Assembly: GCF_016097555.1 (NCBI RefSeq) | Contig: NC_054704.1 | Location: 93,174,653 to 93,238,652 of the forward strand | Direction of reading: 5' to 3' | DNA: 64,000 nt | Origin: Gigantopelta aegis | Lineage: Eukaryota; Mollusca; Gastropoda; Neomphalida; Peltospiridae | Shown: positions 1 to 10,667 of the stretch, one piece after another | Layout of the letters: each line of letters opens with the position of its first letter | How positions within the stretch are numbered: position 1 is the stretch's first letter | Program-made: the position numbers and the translations under genes | Notes under the pieces: generated by a model | The model's database searches: none | Seen by the model: only the letters and a program-made list of their open reading frames with translations | What the model was told of the DNA's origin: nothing

Positions 1-52
1 TTTTTGCTTGAATCTGAAATGGTCATAGACACGACTCACACAGGGACAAATT

Positions 53-205
53 TTGGTTTAGCCAATTTTCAAATATGTAGAGTATTTTCTTGATAATTTT
101 TAAATACGGTTAATTTAACGAAAATGTTATTATCCAAAGACAAAATGTTCTAGCCACTTTGTATAAAAAATAGCAATTGGCTAATTTGGCAATGGACAGG
201 GCGAG
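53..205 (-). repeat. Dispersed repeat inside MSH5 intron 8
   Basis: The block from TTTGGTTTAGCC to GCAATGGACAGGG recurs at 14885-15033 with about 85 percent identity by eye, so it is a dispersed repeat family. Nothing else is seen in 1-242. Confidence 0.6.
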
Positions 206-242
206 TCCTGAAGAAAAGAAAATGATCAAGACAGATTTTTAC

Positions 243-331
243 CAAACAGACTGAGTCCCTCCTTGGCACTGTTAGAACAACCAGCCTTGTACACAGAGGG
301 ATGAGCCTCTCGGTGAAATATCTGCAGGGCA
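243..331 (-). CDS. MSH5: MSH5 exon 8 (start of lever domain)
   Basis: An 89-nt exon encoding ALQIFHREAHPSVYKAG and KEGLSLF, matching VLQIFKSESHPSVYKVASG and KEGLSLFGILNRC of vertebrate MSH5. The acceptor is a long T run plus ACAG and the donor TTTG|GTAAAA. The next exon lies left of the window. Confidence 0.9.
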
Positions 332-964
332 CTGTAAAAAAAAGAAGTAATAATTCAAATAAAAAAAAAAAAAATCCGCAAAATATTTGCTGAAAAATAT
401 TTTCTAAGTTAACATCAATATCTTTTAAAAAAAATAATAGGAAAAACAATGAAAATAGATATGCTTTATTTAATGACACTCAACACATTTTTAATACTGT
501 CATGTGGTGTTGGACATAAGATTAAGGACCAAACAGATGAGAGGAAACCTGCTGCCACACAATGGCATAGATGCCACCCTTTACTGATCAACACCTGTAA
601 GACTGAGGACAAAAATCCATAAGAAATCCATAAGCGAGCTGCAAAAGGACAGGGAACTGATGATTTTAAATTCAAGGCAACATGAAACTGAAAATCGAGA
701 CTATTAGTGCACATCTCGTCCAAAATAAATACGACAAAATGGCAGTTTCCCGATTCACGAAAGGACAACAAAAATCACGAAGGATCACGAAGGATGGCTT
801 ACTTAGATGACAACGAGTCATGTAAAAATAATAATAATGAAAAAAAATAAAAACCTGAAAATGCGTGTTACCCGTAAGGAATTTGTCCTATGCCCGTAAG
901 ACTGTCAAATGCTAAAAAATCCGTAAGTCTTACGGGTGATCCGTAAGAGTTGACATATATGCAC

Positions 965-1135
965 AATGGGCAACTTTTTTCGATTAACAGCAAGGGATCT
1001 TTCATATGCACCATCCCACAAACAGAATAGTACATAACAGTGTTTTTAACACCAGTTATGAAGCACTGGTTGGAATTAAAAACAGCCCAATGGGCCCACC
1101 AACAGGGATCGACCCTAAACTACATCCCACATTGC
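965..1135 (-). mobile_element. SINE fragment in MSH5 intron 7
   Basis: Reverse-strand copy of the common SINE core (reads in reverse as a B-box-like GGATCGACCC, then GGGCCCATTGGGCT and CACTGGTT). The rest of intron 7 (332-960, 1136-1282) is AT-rich with no recognisable content. Confidence 0.7.
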
Positions 1136-1282
1136 TTTTAGAAAGGTTTTGTTTTTGTCATAACCAAACTCATGACAATTAATTTACATTTCAAATTCCA
1201 TGGTTTTCAATCAGCTATTTAGACAGTAATATGTATTTGAACTAAGGATGAAAAATTATGCAGAGTAAACCGAGCAAATTAC

Positions 1283-1318
1283 CTGTATGCTGTATCATCC
1301 AGAATCATTTGATCATCT
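1283..1318 (-). CDS. MSH5: MSH5 exon 7 (36-nt micro-exon)
   Basis: A very short exon between TTATAG and GTAATT encoding DDQMILDDTAY, the equivalent of the vertebrate HLVNIDQDTY block. It is accepted because phase fits on both sides (two bases in from exon 6, two out to exon 8) and the product fills exactly the expected gap. Confidence 0.8.
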
Positions 1319-1471
1319 CTATAAACAAACAGGTAAGATAATTATAGTTATATGTATATATTTCAGCATTCTTCTACAAGCCAGTTGTAGTTAATACAAA
1401 ACAAATAACATTCTCAAATCTCATAGTTGATGCTATCATTTTGAAGATTTCTATTATGAAAAGACAGAATC

Positions 1472-1655
<184 letters not shown>

Positions 1656-1868
1656 AGAAGCAGAGATCCATGGTCATTAGGTGTCTATCATATGATAATT
1701 GAGATAGATAGTGAGATGAGAAACCAGGTGCTACATTAACAAAATTATCTGAACTACCTCAACTATTATTTAAAATGGTTACTTATTACAATAGCAGGTC
1801 TAAGTACCAATATACCCAGAAAATACTTGCTGTGATACTTGTGATTACAAAGAGTAATAGGAACTCAC

Positions 1869-1978
1869 AAAGAAAAGATCTGCAGTCCCAAAACAGGAAC
1901 TCTTGTTTCTGAATCTTCCAACTCAATACCAACTCTCATCTTCTCCAGGTACTTGATTAACCCTCCTGCTGCTCTCAC
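1869..1978 (-). CDS. MSH5: MSH5 exon 6
   Basis: A 110-nt exon encoding VRAAGGLIKYLEKMRVGIEL and EDSETRVPVLGLQIF, the best conserved block in the window (vertebrate VRALGGLLKFL and GVELEDYNVSVPILGF). The donor is TCTTT|GTGAGT and leaves two bases. Confidence 0.93.
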
Positions 1979-2373
1979 CTTCAACAAAACAATGTTTACA
2001 GGGCTGAGAAAAAACTGATATGATAAAGGTAAAATGCAGGTGGAACACCAGAAGTTTATCTTCCAATATCTCATGGAATATATTCTTGTGCACAATAAAC
2101 TAATATACGTGTAATCGATAGTGTATCCAAAAAATAACATCATGTGATACTTTTCAGATCACATACTTTCAGAATTTGTTACGTCTGCAAATTAGATGTA
2201 AATTAATCAGGTCATGGGACTATGTTTACCGACAAGTAACTGTAAGTAAACATACTAATAAACAAACATGGTTGTATCATTTTGTATTGGAAACACTTCA
2301 TAATTGACAAAGGCATCAATGCTATCATAGTTATTAAAAAAAAAAACATTTCAAAAGCAATTTTAGACTGATA

Positions 2374-2512
2374 TGTACCATCCTGCATTTAAAAGATCCC
2401 TTGCTGTTAATTGGAAACAGTAGCCCATTGCGTGATGGCAGTGGGTTTCCTCTCTCATTATCTGTGTGCTCTGACACTATAAAGCCATAATTAAAATGTG
2501 TTGAGTGAATCA
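2374..2512 (+). mobile_element. SINE fragment in MSH5 intron 5
   Basis: Contains AAAAGATCCCTTGCTG, GTAGCCCAT, GGGTTTCCTCTCTC and a degraded tail AAAATGTGTTGAGTG, the 3' half of the window's main SINE family. Confidence 0.65.
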
Positions 2513-2565
2513 TAAAAAAAAAAATCTTTTCTTTGCTATCATATATTAGGCATAAAAGCAATGTA

Positions 2566-2766
2566 GTACAGGGGCGTAGGCTGGGGGGGTTCGGGGGGTT
2601 CAGATACCCCCCTCCCCCCCGTTGAAGCAAATAGTCCACTATTAGAACTAAAACATACGGGTTTATACATATGGAGTTTCTGGTAGTGCAAAAGCAAAAT
2701 AGAAAAAAGGTCCATTTGGTTCATATTCAACACCCCCACAGTCCAGATCATGCTATGCCACTGTAG
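2566..2766. mobile_element. Short inverted-repeat element (TGGCGTAGCC family)
   Basis: Begins TACAGGGGCGTAGGC and ends in the inverse of TACAGTGGCATAGC, with G-run/C-run interior. Related to the elements at 18722-18851 and perhaps 31408-31593. Lies in MSH5 intron 5. Confidence 0.5.
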
Positions 2767-2875
2767 TAATAAATTCTTTGGCTTGTACATTTACAAAATG
2801 ATATATAAATAATTTTTATTTGTACTTAAGCAGGGTTTTCTCATATATGGTCACATATAAAGACAGGAGTCTTAC

Positions 2876-2997
2876 CATAGCTGAACATTCAAATGGCACC
2901 AGTGATGACATGTACAGAGTTCTCTCTGAGTCATTGTAGTGGTCAGGTATAGACGGAAAACTCAGAGATAAGATACGTCGTTTAGAAATTTCAAGAG
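2876..2997 (-). CDS. MSH5: MSH5 exon 5
   Basis: A 122-nt exon encoding LEISKRRILSLSF and ERTLYMSSLVPFECSAM, matching LEISKQRLL and KILFLSSIIPFD of vertebrate MSH5. The acceptor is TTTTACAG and the donor ATG|GTAAGA, ending in phase 0. Confidence 0.92.
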
Positions 2998-3458
2998 CTG
3001 TAAAAACATTTATAAATAAATTTTTAAAAATAATAATAAAAAGCATACTGAGAGTACTGCCAAAGCAATATACATCCCCTACCAGGCCCAACAAATTTCC
3101 ATATCTCCTAAGTTCAAAGGCCATAAGACTAAAAAAAGTTAAACTTAATCTGTAACTATATACAAAATTTTATCTTAACATCTTTAGGCATACCAAACAC
3201 AAAGTCCAGAATTTTTGTTGTTCATATCTCCTAAGTTGAAAGACAGTACATACCATAGCCTTTGTTACACCAGTTGAACAAAAAATAGCCCATGGGCCCC
3301 AACAATGGGTTTTACTAAATCAAAAATCAGAAAATACTGGGATATGAATCTAGTTCGTTTTCCAAACAAATTGTGGTCAGTAAAACACAGTGAATATGAA
3401 TAATGGCTATAAATACTGGATATATGGTCACAAATTGTGAGTAATTAAAGAGAGGTTA

Positions 3459-3634
3459 TTTCATGGGGTTTTCGAATACGATTTTTATGTCAACTTGTGA
3501 TGTGTGAAAACCATATTTTCAACTCATGATGTGTGAAAACCATATTTTCATAAATTGCGAAGGAATGAGTGAAAATATGGTTTTCACACATCACAAGTTG
3601 ACATAAAAATCGTATTTGAAAAAACACCATGAAA
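3459..3634. repeat. Fold-back element in MSH5 intron 4
   Basis: Two arms of about 62 bp (3459-3520 and 3571-3634) are near-perfect reverse complements, separated by a 50-bp loop that holds a second partial copy of the inner arm. The transcript of the intron would form a long hairpin. The remainder of intron 4 (2998-4513) is AT-rich with no recognised content. Confidence 0.85.
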
Positions 3635-4513
3635 TGATCTATTTAGTATCTACATCTTTCCTAATTTTTAACAATATCTTTTGCTTTTTGTTAATATCTT
3701 TCGCTTATCCTATCGAAAACACTTAACATCATGATATATTTCTTCCAATGGAACTTTTCCAGAACATTTACTTGACCAAAGACTTTTTAAAAGAAATTTG
3801 AATAAAAATTATCTTTATTTAATTATTAAATTAACATTTATTTAATAATACTGCTGTGCAAACATATCTGACAAAGCTTCGTATTCAATTCATTTTAGAT
3901 ATTTTATTGTTATTGCACTTCATATTCCCTTTTTATAGGTAGTTGTTTAAATTTAAAAAAATTATTTTTCAAATACAATCAGATGCATTGGTAATCATCA
4001 AACTTAAATACGAAGAAACAAGACAAAGGGAGATAATTTAATCATGAACTTTTACAAAAAAGTAAACATGATTTCTAAATTTTCACTATAGCTAAAATAC
4101 AGTAAAAATATGACTTTTCACTGGATATCACTTTTATGGTTTCTGTAGATCTATATATCTATTCAGTGTTCGAGATTAAAAATTTGGGGCAGTATCCCAG
4201 TTGGATACTAACATTTCAAAATCTGGTATTCCACCTGATAATTTAGTATCCCACTTAAATGAACTTCATAAATAACATCGTAACAAACTTGGACGACACT
4301 GTTACTTAACTTCACCAGTAAATGACGACTTTCATTGTTTCAGTGCAAAATAAAAATGCAGGATTTAAAAAAAAAAAAAAAAAACCACCTGAAAGTATGT
4401 AAAATTTATAAACTTGTATTCCCTTAACATTTTTCTTGTCAAAAATTTATCCAGTAGTTAGAAGGTTAATAAAATAATGTTTAAGTTACTGTAGTTAAAG
4501 CAAAATCACTTAC

Positions 4514-4585
4514 AGAACTGAACACTGGGAAGAAACTGTAACACTTCTGATTGTTTACCACCATCAGAGGGGTCTTCAAATAGTG
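4514..4585 (-). CDS. MSH5: MSH5 exon 4
   Basis: A 72-nt exon encoding LFEDPSDGG followed by SEVLQFLPSVQF, equal to the family block IIFLPSVDF. The acceptor is TTTCAG and the donor GTAAGT. Phases on both sides agree with exons 3 and 5. Confidence 0.9.
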
Positions 4586-4701
4586 CTGAAACTGATTTAA
4601 CACAGTGAATGTAAATCACCATATTCAAATACTAATACAAAACAGATATTGCAGACGACATCTTTAATTTAATTAAACATGTATATGCATATCATTTAAA
4701 G

Positions 4702-5014
4702 GGGACGGGACTTAGCCCAATGGTAAAGCGCTCAGTTGATGTATGGTCAGTCTAGGATCGATTCCTGTCAGTGGGCCCATTGGGCTATTTCTCGCTCCAG
4801 CCAGTGCACCACAACTGGTATATCAAAGGCTGTGGTATGTTCTATCCTGTCTGTGGGTAGTGCATATAAAAGGTCCCTTGCTATTAATGGAACAATGTAA
4901 AAGGTTTCCTCTCAAAGACTATATGTCGGAATTACCAAATGTTTGACATCCAATAGCCGATGGTTAATAAATCAATGTGCTCTAGTGGTGTCGTTAAACA
5001 AAACAAACAAACCT
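4702..5014 (+). mobile_element. Full-length tRNA-headed SINE in MSH5 intron 3
   Basis: tRNA-like head with TAGCCCAATGGTAAAGCG (A-box-like) and GGATCGATTCC (B-box-like), the core CCAGTGCACCACAACTGGTA, GCATATAAAAGGTCCCTTGC, and a 3' tail ending GTGTCGTTAAACAAAACAAA. It sits opposite to MSH5 transcription. Confidence 0.85.
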
Positions 5015-5399
5015 TTTTAGCATATCATTTAAAGACAACTTTGTCAAACTTCAATAATAAGTATCTACTATAGTTAAAAAAATTATGCGATTGGATTAAT
5101 TACATGAAGTTTCAAAATGCAAAGCAGAACAGGCCATAATAAAATATTTCTTTTCAGTTCCATTCAGTGTTTAAATTGGACAAAATTGGGACCAAAAATA
5201 TGTATAGCCAAATTAACTAAAATAATGGCTGACAAATCACTTCAAACTTACTTTTTGGTTTTCATTTTTATAAAATATATCTGCCCAATTCAAGTTCATA
5301 TTTGGTGATATGGTAAATGACGGTTTAAATCTTTCCATCATTAAAAATAAAATTCAGTGTTTATATTCTGTGTTAAATTGTTAATTCTACAAACTTTAC

Positions 5400-5480
5400 C
5401 TGCTTCTTTTAGAGTCTTTACAAGTCGTTCGTCTTGTTTGGAACTTGTGATAATATTCTCCGGTTGGAGTTGTCGAAGAG
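5400..5480 (-). CDS. MSH5: MSH5 exon 3
   Basis: An 81-nt exon encoding LRQLQPENIITSSKQDERLV, which aligns with the family block ending TSAKQDE. The acceptor is GATCTAG and the donor CAG|GTAAAG. The split codon with exon 2 gives Ala, and one base is left over for exon 4. Confidence 0.9.
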
Positions 5481-5639
5481 CTAGATCAAAATGCAATGAG
5501 AATCTACAGTACTGTTACCACACTACTAATTTTAAATATCTACATAAACATTATTTTGTTTATGATGAAACTTAACCATCCCTAAAAAATCACTGATAAG
5601 CAATTTGTATTTCATTTATCAAAACTTTAGTCTTATTTC

Positions 5640-6425
5640 ATCACTCAATGATAATTAGTTTTAGAACTTTATTTTACTAGTATTTCAGAACCTAGTGCCT
5701 GTTAGTTTCAGAAGTTTAGTCATATTTCAGGGTTTGGTGCATGTTAGTTTCTGAAGTTTAGTCATATTTCAGGATTTGGTGCCTGTTAGTTTCTGAAGTT
5801 TAGTCATATTTTATCACTCAATGATAATTAGTTTTAGAACTTTAGTCTATTTCAGAACCTAGTGCCTGTTAGTTCTGGAATTTAGTCATATTCCAGGACC
5901 TAATGACAATCATTTTCACAACTTTAGTCTATTTCAGAACCTAGTGCCTGTTAGTTCTGGAATTTAGTCATATTCCAGGACCTAATGACAATCATTTTCA
6001 CAACTTTAGTCTATTTCAGAACCTAGTGCCTGTTAGTTGTGGAATTTAGTCATATTCCAGGACCTAATGACAATCATTTTCACAACTTTAGTCTATTTCA
6101 GAACCTAGTGCCTGTTAGTTGTGGAATTTAGTCATATTCCAGGACCTAATGACAATCATTTTCACAACTTTAGTCTATTTCAGAACCTAGTGCCTGTTAG
6201 TTCTGGAATTTAGTCATATTCCAGGACCTAATGACAATCATTTTCACAACTTTAGTCTATTTCAAAACCTAGTGCCTGTTAGTTCTGGAATTTAGTCATA
6301 TTCCAGGACCTAATGACAATCATTTTCACAACTTTAGTCTATTTCAGAACCTAGTGCCTGTTAGTTCTGGAATTTAGTCATATTCCAGGACCTAATGACA
6401 ATCATTTTCACAACTTTAGTTAGAT
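5640..6425. repeat. 82-bp minisatellite in MSH5 intron 2
   Basis: About seven tandem units of 82 bp from about 5845, each with CAGAACCTAGTGCCTG and TCATATTCCAGGACC, preceded by degenerate shorter units from about 5640. The array stops about 160 bp from exon 2. Confidence 0.9.
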
Positions 6426-6584
6426 GTCATAACCTAATGACCATAGGACTAATAATAAACCAGTGAAAACTTATATAACATTTTAAACTGGACATCAAAT
6501 GCTATATATCAAAAGTTGAACATGCCCGTTTGTACCCAAAGTATTCTGTTTAAAACAAAACATGTATTCTACATACACATATAC

Positions 6585-6708
6585 CTCTCTTTAGCAGACT
6601 AAAGTCATCTGTTTCCATGGTGTCCATCATCAAATAGATCTGTAGATTATCAAGGTCATAGTACGCCATGCCAAGCTGTCCTGCCTGCCACACTACACTT
6701 AAATAAAT
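6585..6708 (-). CDS. MSH5: MSH5 exon 2 (start of connector domain)
   Basis: A pyrimidine-rich acceptor TTTTAACAG precedes IYLSVVWQAGQLGMAYYD, which aligns with the vertebrate MSH5 block EIHLCVLWNSGYLGIAYYD. The exon has 124 nt, enters in phase 0 and leaves one base (G) before GTATAT. This exon gave the first clear identification of the gene. Confidence 0.92.
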
Positions 6709-7854
6709 CTGTTAAAACACACAGAGCATATAGAGGATAATATATGAGTATAATAAACATGTATCAAATTTAACTCAAACATGAAATAATTTTCACTTGT
6801 CAGGAGCTTTAGTAAGTGACAAATAAAAATTATTTCACTTGGAACATAAATCTGATAGTAACTGGTTTCTCATTCTATTTATCACAACTATTTTTTTTTT
6901 TTCCCCACAAAACCCCCCCACGAAAAAGCAAATAAATAAAAACCAAACCAAACAAACCTTAAAATTTCATGTTGATATACATGTGTAGAAACAAAGCAAA
7001 CCACTCAAAAGATAATTATCAATATTGCTGCAACATTTGTTTTATTCATTTTCACAGACAACTATTAAAGGGACATACCCTAGTTTCAGCAAGTGAATAT
7101 TAAACCTGAAACACATTTGGATAAAGTTACAATTGAGTTACACCGAGTCTGTGACTTTGAAATGGTGAAATACCCTCTACAAACAGACTAAAACTAAACT
7201 CCATAACGGTTTCTTCTCAGATGCACATGCGTTTTTAAAAATATGAGAAATGTAATTTGTGATATTAAAACCACCAGGTTAAAATAAACTGACAAAAAAT
7301 TGTTTTGAAATAACATTCCATTAAAAATTTAACAATGGAAATAGAAATACTTAAATATAAACTTTTCCCAAATTGTGATGTCGTGTTTCTATACATTCTA
7401 GTAATAAGATCATTGGTTAACGAGTCCTAAATCATTCAATAATATATGGTACATTTGATACTCCAATGACATATTTTTTTAGTGGGAATTTTTTTTTTTA
7501 ATAATAATTAAAAATTCCCAATTAGGACTGCTGGTTTGTTTTCTTACACACCTGTTGGTGAGAACACCATGCATTATTTTTGATATAACACATATTTGTT
7601 TACACAGGTACATGTGTTAACAATTTCAAGACATATGACTGGCTGCTCCTAGGTGATGACCAGGTTACCAATGCCATACATCCAATAAAAAACAGCACAG
7701 TGGAAATCGATTACATTGTAACATATAGTTAACCTGGCAATCATACATTTGTGATGCGTACCAGTAAGTCAGCTACAAATGCAACGGCTGTAAATAACTT
7801 TTAGTAAAAAAAGATGTTAAAATTTTCTTAAAACTTGTTTTTTTATATATATAT

Positions 7855-8015
7855 GTAAGAAATAAAATAATACATTTGTGTCCGTTAGATACTTTTTATC
7901 TCATAACTCGTTTAAAAACATATCAAACTCACTTTCGCTCATTAGATACATTTTGAAACAACTTGTGAGATAAATGGTATCTAACAGCCACTCATGTATT
8001 ATTCTCTATATAGCC
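7855..8015. repeat. Imperfect fold-back element
   Basis: Left arm AATAATACATTTGTGTCC...GTTAGATAC...ATCTCATAACTCGTTT and right arm ACAACTTGTGAGATAAATGG...TATCTAAC...CATGTATTATTC are inverse copies with mismatches. The loop holds a partial third copy. Confidence 0.6.
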
Positions 8016-8956
8016 CATTTCACTCAGACAAATGTTCCATATCTTTCTTATTTTCAGCCACAATGTTGTTTTTTTAATTTCTTTTTAAATACACATGTAT
8101 AATATTAATGCATTTTGGATGATCTTTTTTTTAATATATAAACCCAATCACCCATCACTGAAATCAGGTAGGATTACAGCAAACTAAATGTTCTTTTCTA
8201 CTTTTAATGATACCCTTTATCTTTGTTAACATATTTGTGTAAAGACAATTACCTAAGCAGCACTAAACTGGGGTTAATCTATCATGGAACAGTTCCTGTT
8301 CCATTTCCATATTTCTTTCAATTGAAAATTCCCCTAAAACAAGGATGGATTTCTTTTTCCTTCTTTTTTTAACATCAAATGAACATGACAAAATAGTGAT
8401 CCCGATTTTCACAGCCAAACTAATTATATCCAAGTTACTGCGAAAGTTTCTTCAACATGTGGCCTCTTCTTATCAAAGGAGAGCAGGAAGTGTGTGTTTG
8501 ACGGTGATAGTAAGATGTGGAGGCTAGAAAACAAAATCAGGAAATGTCTGTTTCCTTGTGATCTGTGCAGTCGTCCAAGCAGTTAACAGTCATTCAGTGT
8601 GGCTGACAGGTACTTGCATGTAACTGTATGGAATTCCTTCCTTAAATATATTTACAGCAACTATTGTTCATTTTAAAACATTATGGTACATATATTTGGG
8701 GGGGGGGGGGGGGGTTTTACTTGGAATATTCATTTATGCACCTTTTGTGAATTTTGCTCTAATGTTAGTATGAGCCCAATAGATGTTATTTTGTTTGTTT
8801 TATTGTTTTTGACAAGGCTATAATGGTATATACTATTTTTACATAGATTAATCAATATTTTCACAATAAAGGTATGTTTGAAATGCTAGTGTAATGTTTT
8901 TCCATATCAGGCAAATTGTGCTATAGCTTATTTTTATGATAAAATTAAAGAAATTA

Positions 8957-9288
8957 TTGGTTGGTTAGTTGGTTGGTTGGTTGGTTGGTTGGTTGGTTGG
9001 TTAGTTGCTTGCTTGCTTGATTGATTGTTGAATTAATGAATGAATGCATGGTTACTTGGTTGGTCGATTGGTTGATAGGTTGGTTGCTTGAACGAACGAA
9101 CGAACGAACTAATGGGTTGGTTGGTTGGTTGGTTTGTTGGATGAATGAATGAATGAAAGAATGAAAGAAAGAATGAATGAATGAATGAATGAATGAATGA
9201 ATGAAAGAATGAATGAATGAATGAATGAATGAATGAATGAATGAATGAATGAATGAATGAATGAATGAATGAATGAATGAATGAATGG

Positions 9289-9333
<45 letters not shown>

Positions 9334-9350
9334 AGAATGAATGAATGAAT
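8957..9350. repeat. Compound tetranucleotide microsatellite
   Basis: Blocks of (TTGG)n at 8957-9003 and 9117-9132, (GAAT)n at 9139-9286 and (TGAT)n at 9287-9331. The GAAT block runs into a SINE-type tail fragment (GTTTAACAATACCCCAACAC, 9351-9395), suggesting the array grew from a retroposon 3' end. Confidence 0.9.
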
Positions 9351-9605
9351 GTTTAACAATACCCCAACACAAACATACACATCAGCTATTAAGTGTCAAA
9401 AGTGTAAAAAAATTATATTTAACATCTCTCCAGCACATTACTTAATCAGAGGTTACTAAGTACCTGACCAGAAAGCTATATGTGGCACAGACAGACAAAC
9501 ATGAACAGATGGACAGACATACCTTACATGCATAGACCCCTCCAGTTGGACGGAAGGGGACTAATAACAATGAATTGATATCCCAGGGCTTCTAGAATTT
9601 TTACC

Positions 9606-9998
9606 GGCCTTGGTGGTGTCGTGGTTAGGCCATCGGTCTACAGGCTGGTAGGTATTGGGTTCAGATCCCAGTCGAGGCATGGGATTTTTAATCCAGATAC
9701 CGACTCCAAACCCTTATTGAGTGCTCCACAAGGCTCAATGGGTAGGTGTAAACCACTTGCACCGACCAGTGATCCATAACTGGTTCAACAAAGGCCATGG
9801 TTTGTGCTATCCTGTCTGTGGGAAGCGCAAATAAAAGATCCCTTGCTGCTAATCGGAAAGAGTAGCCCATGTAAGTAGCGACAGCGGGTTTCCTCTCAAA
9901 CTCTGTATGGTCCTTAACCATATGTCTGACACCATATAACCGTAAATAAAAAATGTGTTGAGTGTGTCGTTAAATAAAACATTTCTTTCTTTCTTTTT
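9606..9998 (+). mobile_element. SINE with a second type of tRNA-like head
   Basis: Head GGCCTTGGTGGTGTCGTGGT...TAGGCC and GGGTTCAGATCCC (B-box-like), then the common core CAACAAAGGCCATGG and TAAAAGATCCCTTGCTGC, and the tail GTGTTGAGTGTGTCGTTAAA with a (CTTT)n end. The head differs from the element at 17481 although the core and tail are shared. Confidence 0.85.
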
Positions 9999-10330
9999 AT
10001 AAAATCCACTAGCCATGGGATCAGTGATTTAAAAAATTTACTAGCCACGATTAAAAATTCACTAGTCCTACTTTACTAAGTTAATACAATTTTACTAAAT
10101 AATAGTAATAATCAGATATGTCACCTAATGGAAGAAATAGAGCTTAAAAACACTAACATTGGGGGCTTGGGTTGGGGGCAGGATATTCATATTTACAAAA
10201 TTGACTTAGCTGCAACATTTGACTCTTTTTTTTTCACTAGCTGTCGGGCATGGCAATAGTAGTTATTTACTAGCCCAACATTAAATATCACTAGCCATGG
10301 GAGTGGGGCTACCATAATCTAGAAGTCCTG
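9999..10330 (-). repeat. Dispersed CACTAGCC-type repeat
   Basis: Carries repeated CACTAGCC and ACTAGCCATGGG words and recurs inverted at 47195-47460 (CATGGCTAGTGATATTCG), with fragments at 36785-36990. It begins just downstream of MSH5 exon 1 and explains the non-coding extension of that exon's open frame. Confidence 0.7.
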
Positions 10331-10400
10331 GATATCCTGCTACTTTCAAATGGAGATAGTCAGGATACACTGACAATTCATTGGGGTTTTTAGTTTTTAC

Positions 10401-10667
10401 CTGCGACTCAATGTCTGTTGAATCCATGGCAAAGTCCCTCACTGTTTGAACATCACTGACTTCCATATCGTCCACATTGGTGGAGCCAGGTCTGTTGGTA
10501 GATCTCGTAGCTGATGATGCTGACCCAGTTCGTCTTGCTGCTGCTGACATCAGTGATGATGTAGGCAATGGTGTAGTCTGAGATGATGGGTATCGTGTTG
10601 CAGATGACATCAGTGGTTTGGATCGACTGGGATTATGGGGAGTCCAGGCAGGGTAACCAGATGCCAT
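10401..10667 (-). CDS. MSH5: MSH5 exon 1 (start codon, low-complexity N-terminus)
   Basis: The ATG is at 10667 and the exon closes after 89 codons at CAG|GTAAAA (phase 0). The encoded tail is rich in Ser, Thr, Ala, Pro and Arg with no domain, and ends in an acidic DSTDIESQ stretch that leads into the conserved core, as in vertebrate MSH5. The open frame continues to 10281 past the donor, but that part is a dispersed repeat and not coding. A non-coding exon further upstream cannot be excluded. Confidence 0.8.

Larger units (their letters stand above)
6709..10400. other. MSH5 intron 1 (3.7 kb), mostly non-coding repeats
   Basis: Holds a dispersed block with GGGACATACCCTAGTTT (7069-7290) shared with 45.3-45.7 kb, an imperfect fold-back (7855-8015), a 17-G run (8698-8714), a tetranucleotide cluster (8957-9350), a SINE (9606-9998) and a CACTAGCC-type dispersed repeat (9999-10330). 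I see no exon in it. Confidence 0.6.

Noticed and set aside
5640..6425. CRISPR-like repeat array
   Set aside because: Units repeat in full with no unique spacers, and the DNA is eukaryotic; it is a minisatellite. The same applies at 16549, 34848, 38410 and 55766.
9688..9921. Minus-strand frame of 77 codons
   Set aside because: Antisense of the SINE at 9606-9998; equivalent frames recur at other SINE copies.
10281..10400. Extension of the MSH5 exon 1 frame past the donor
   Set aside because: Encoded by the CACTAGCC-type dispersed repeat; the phase-0 donor at 10401 joins directly to conserved exon 2 sequence.
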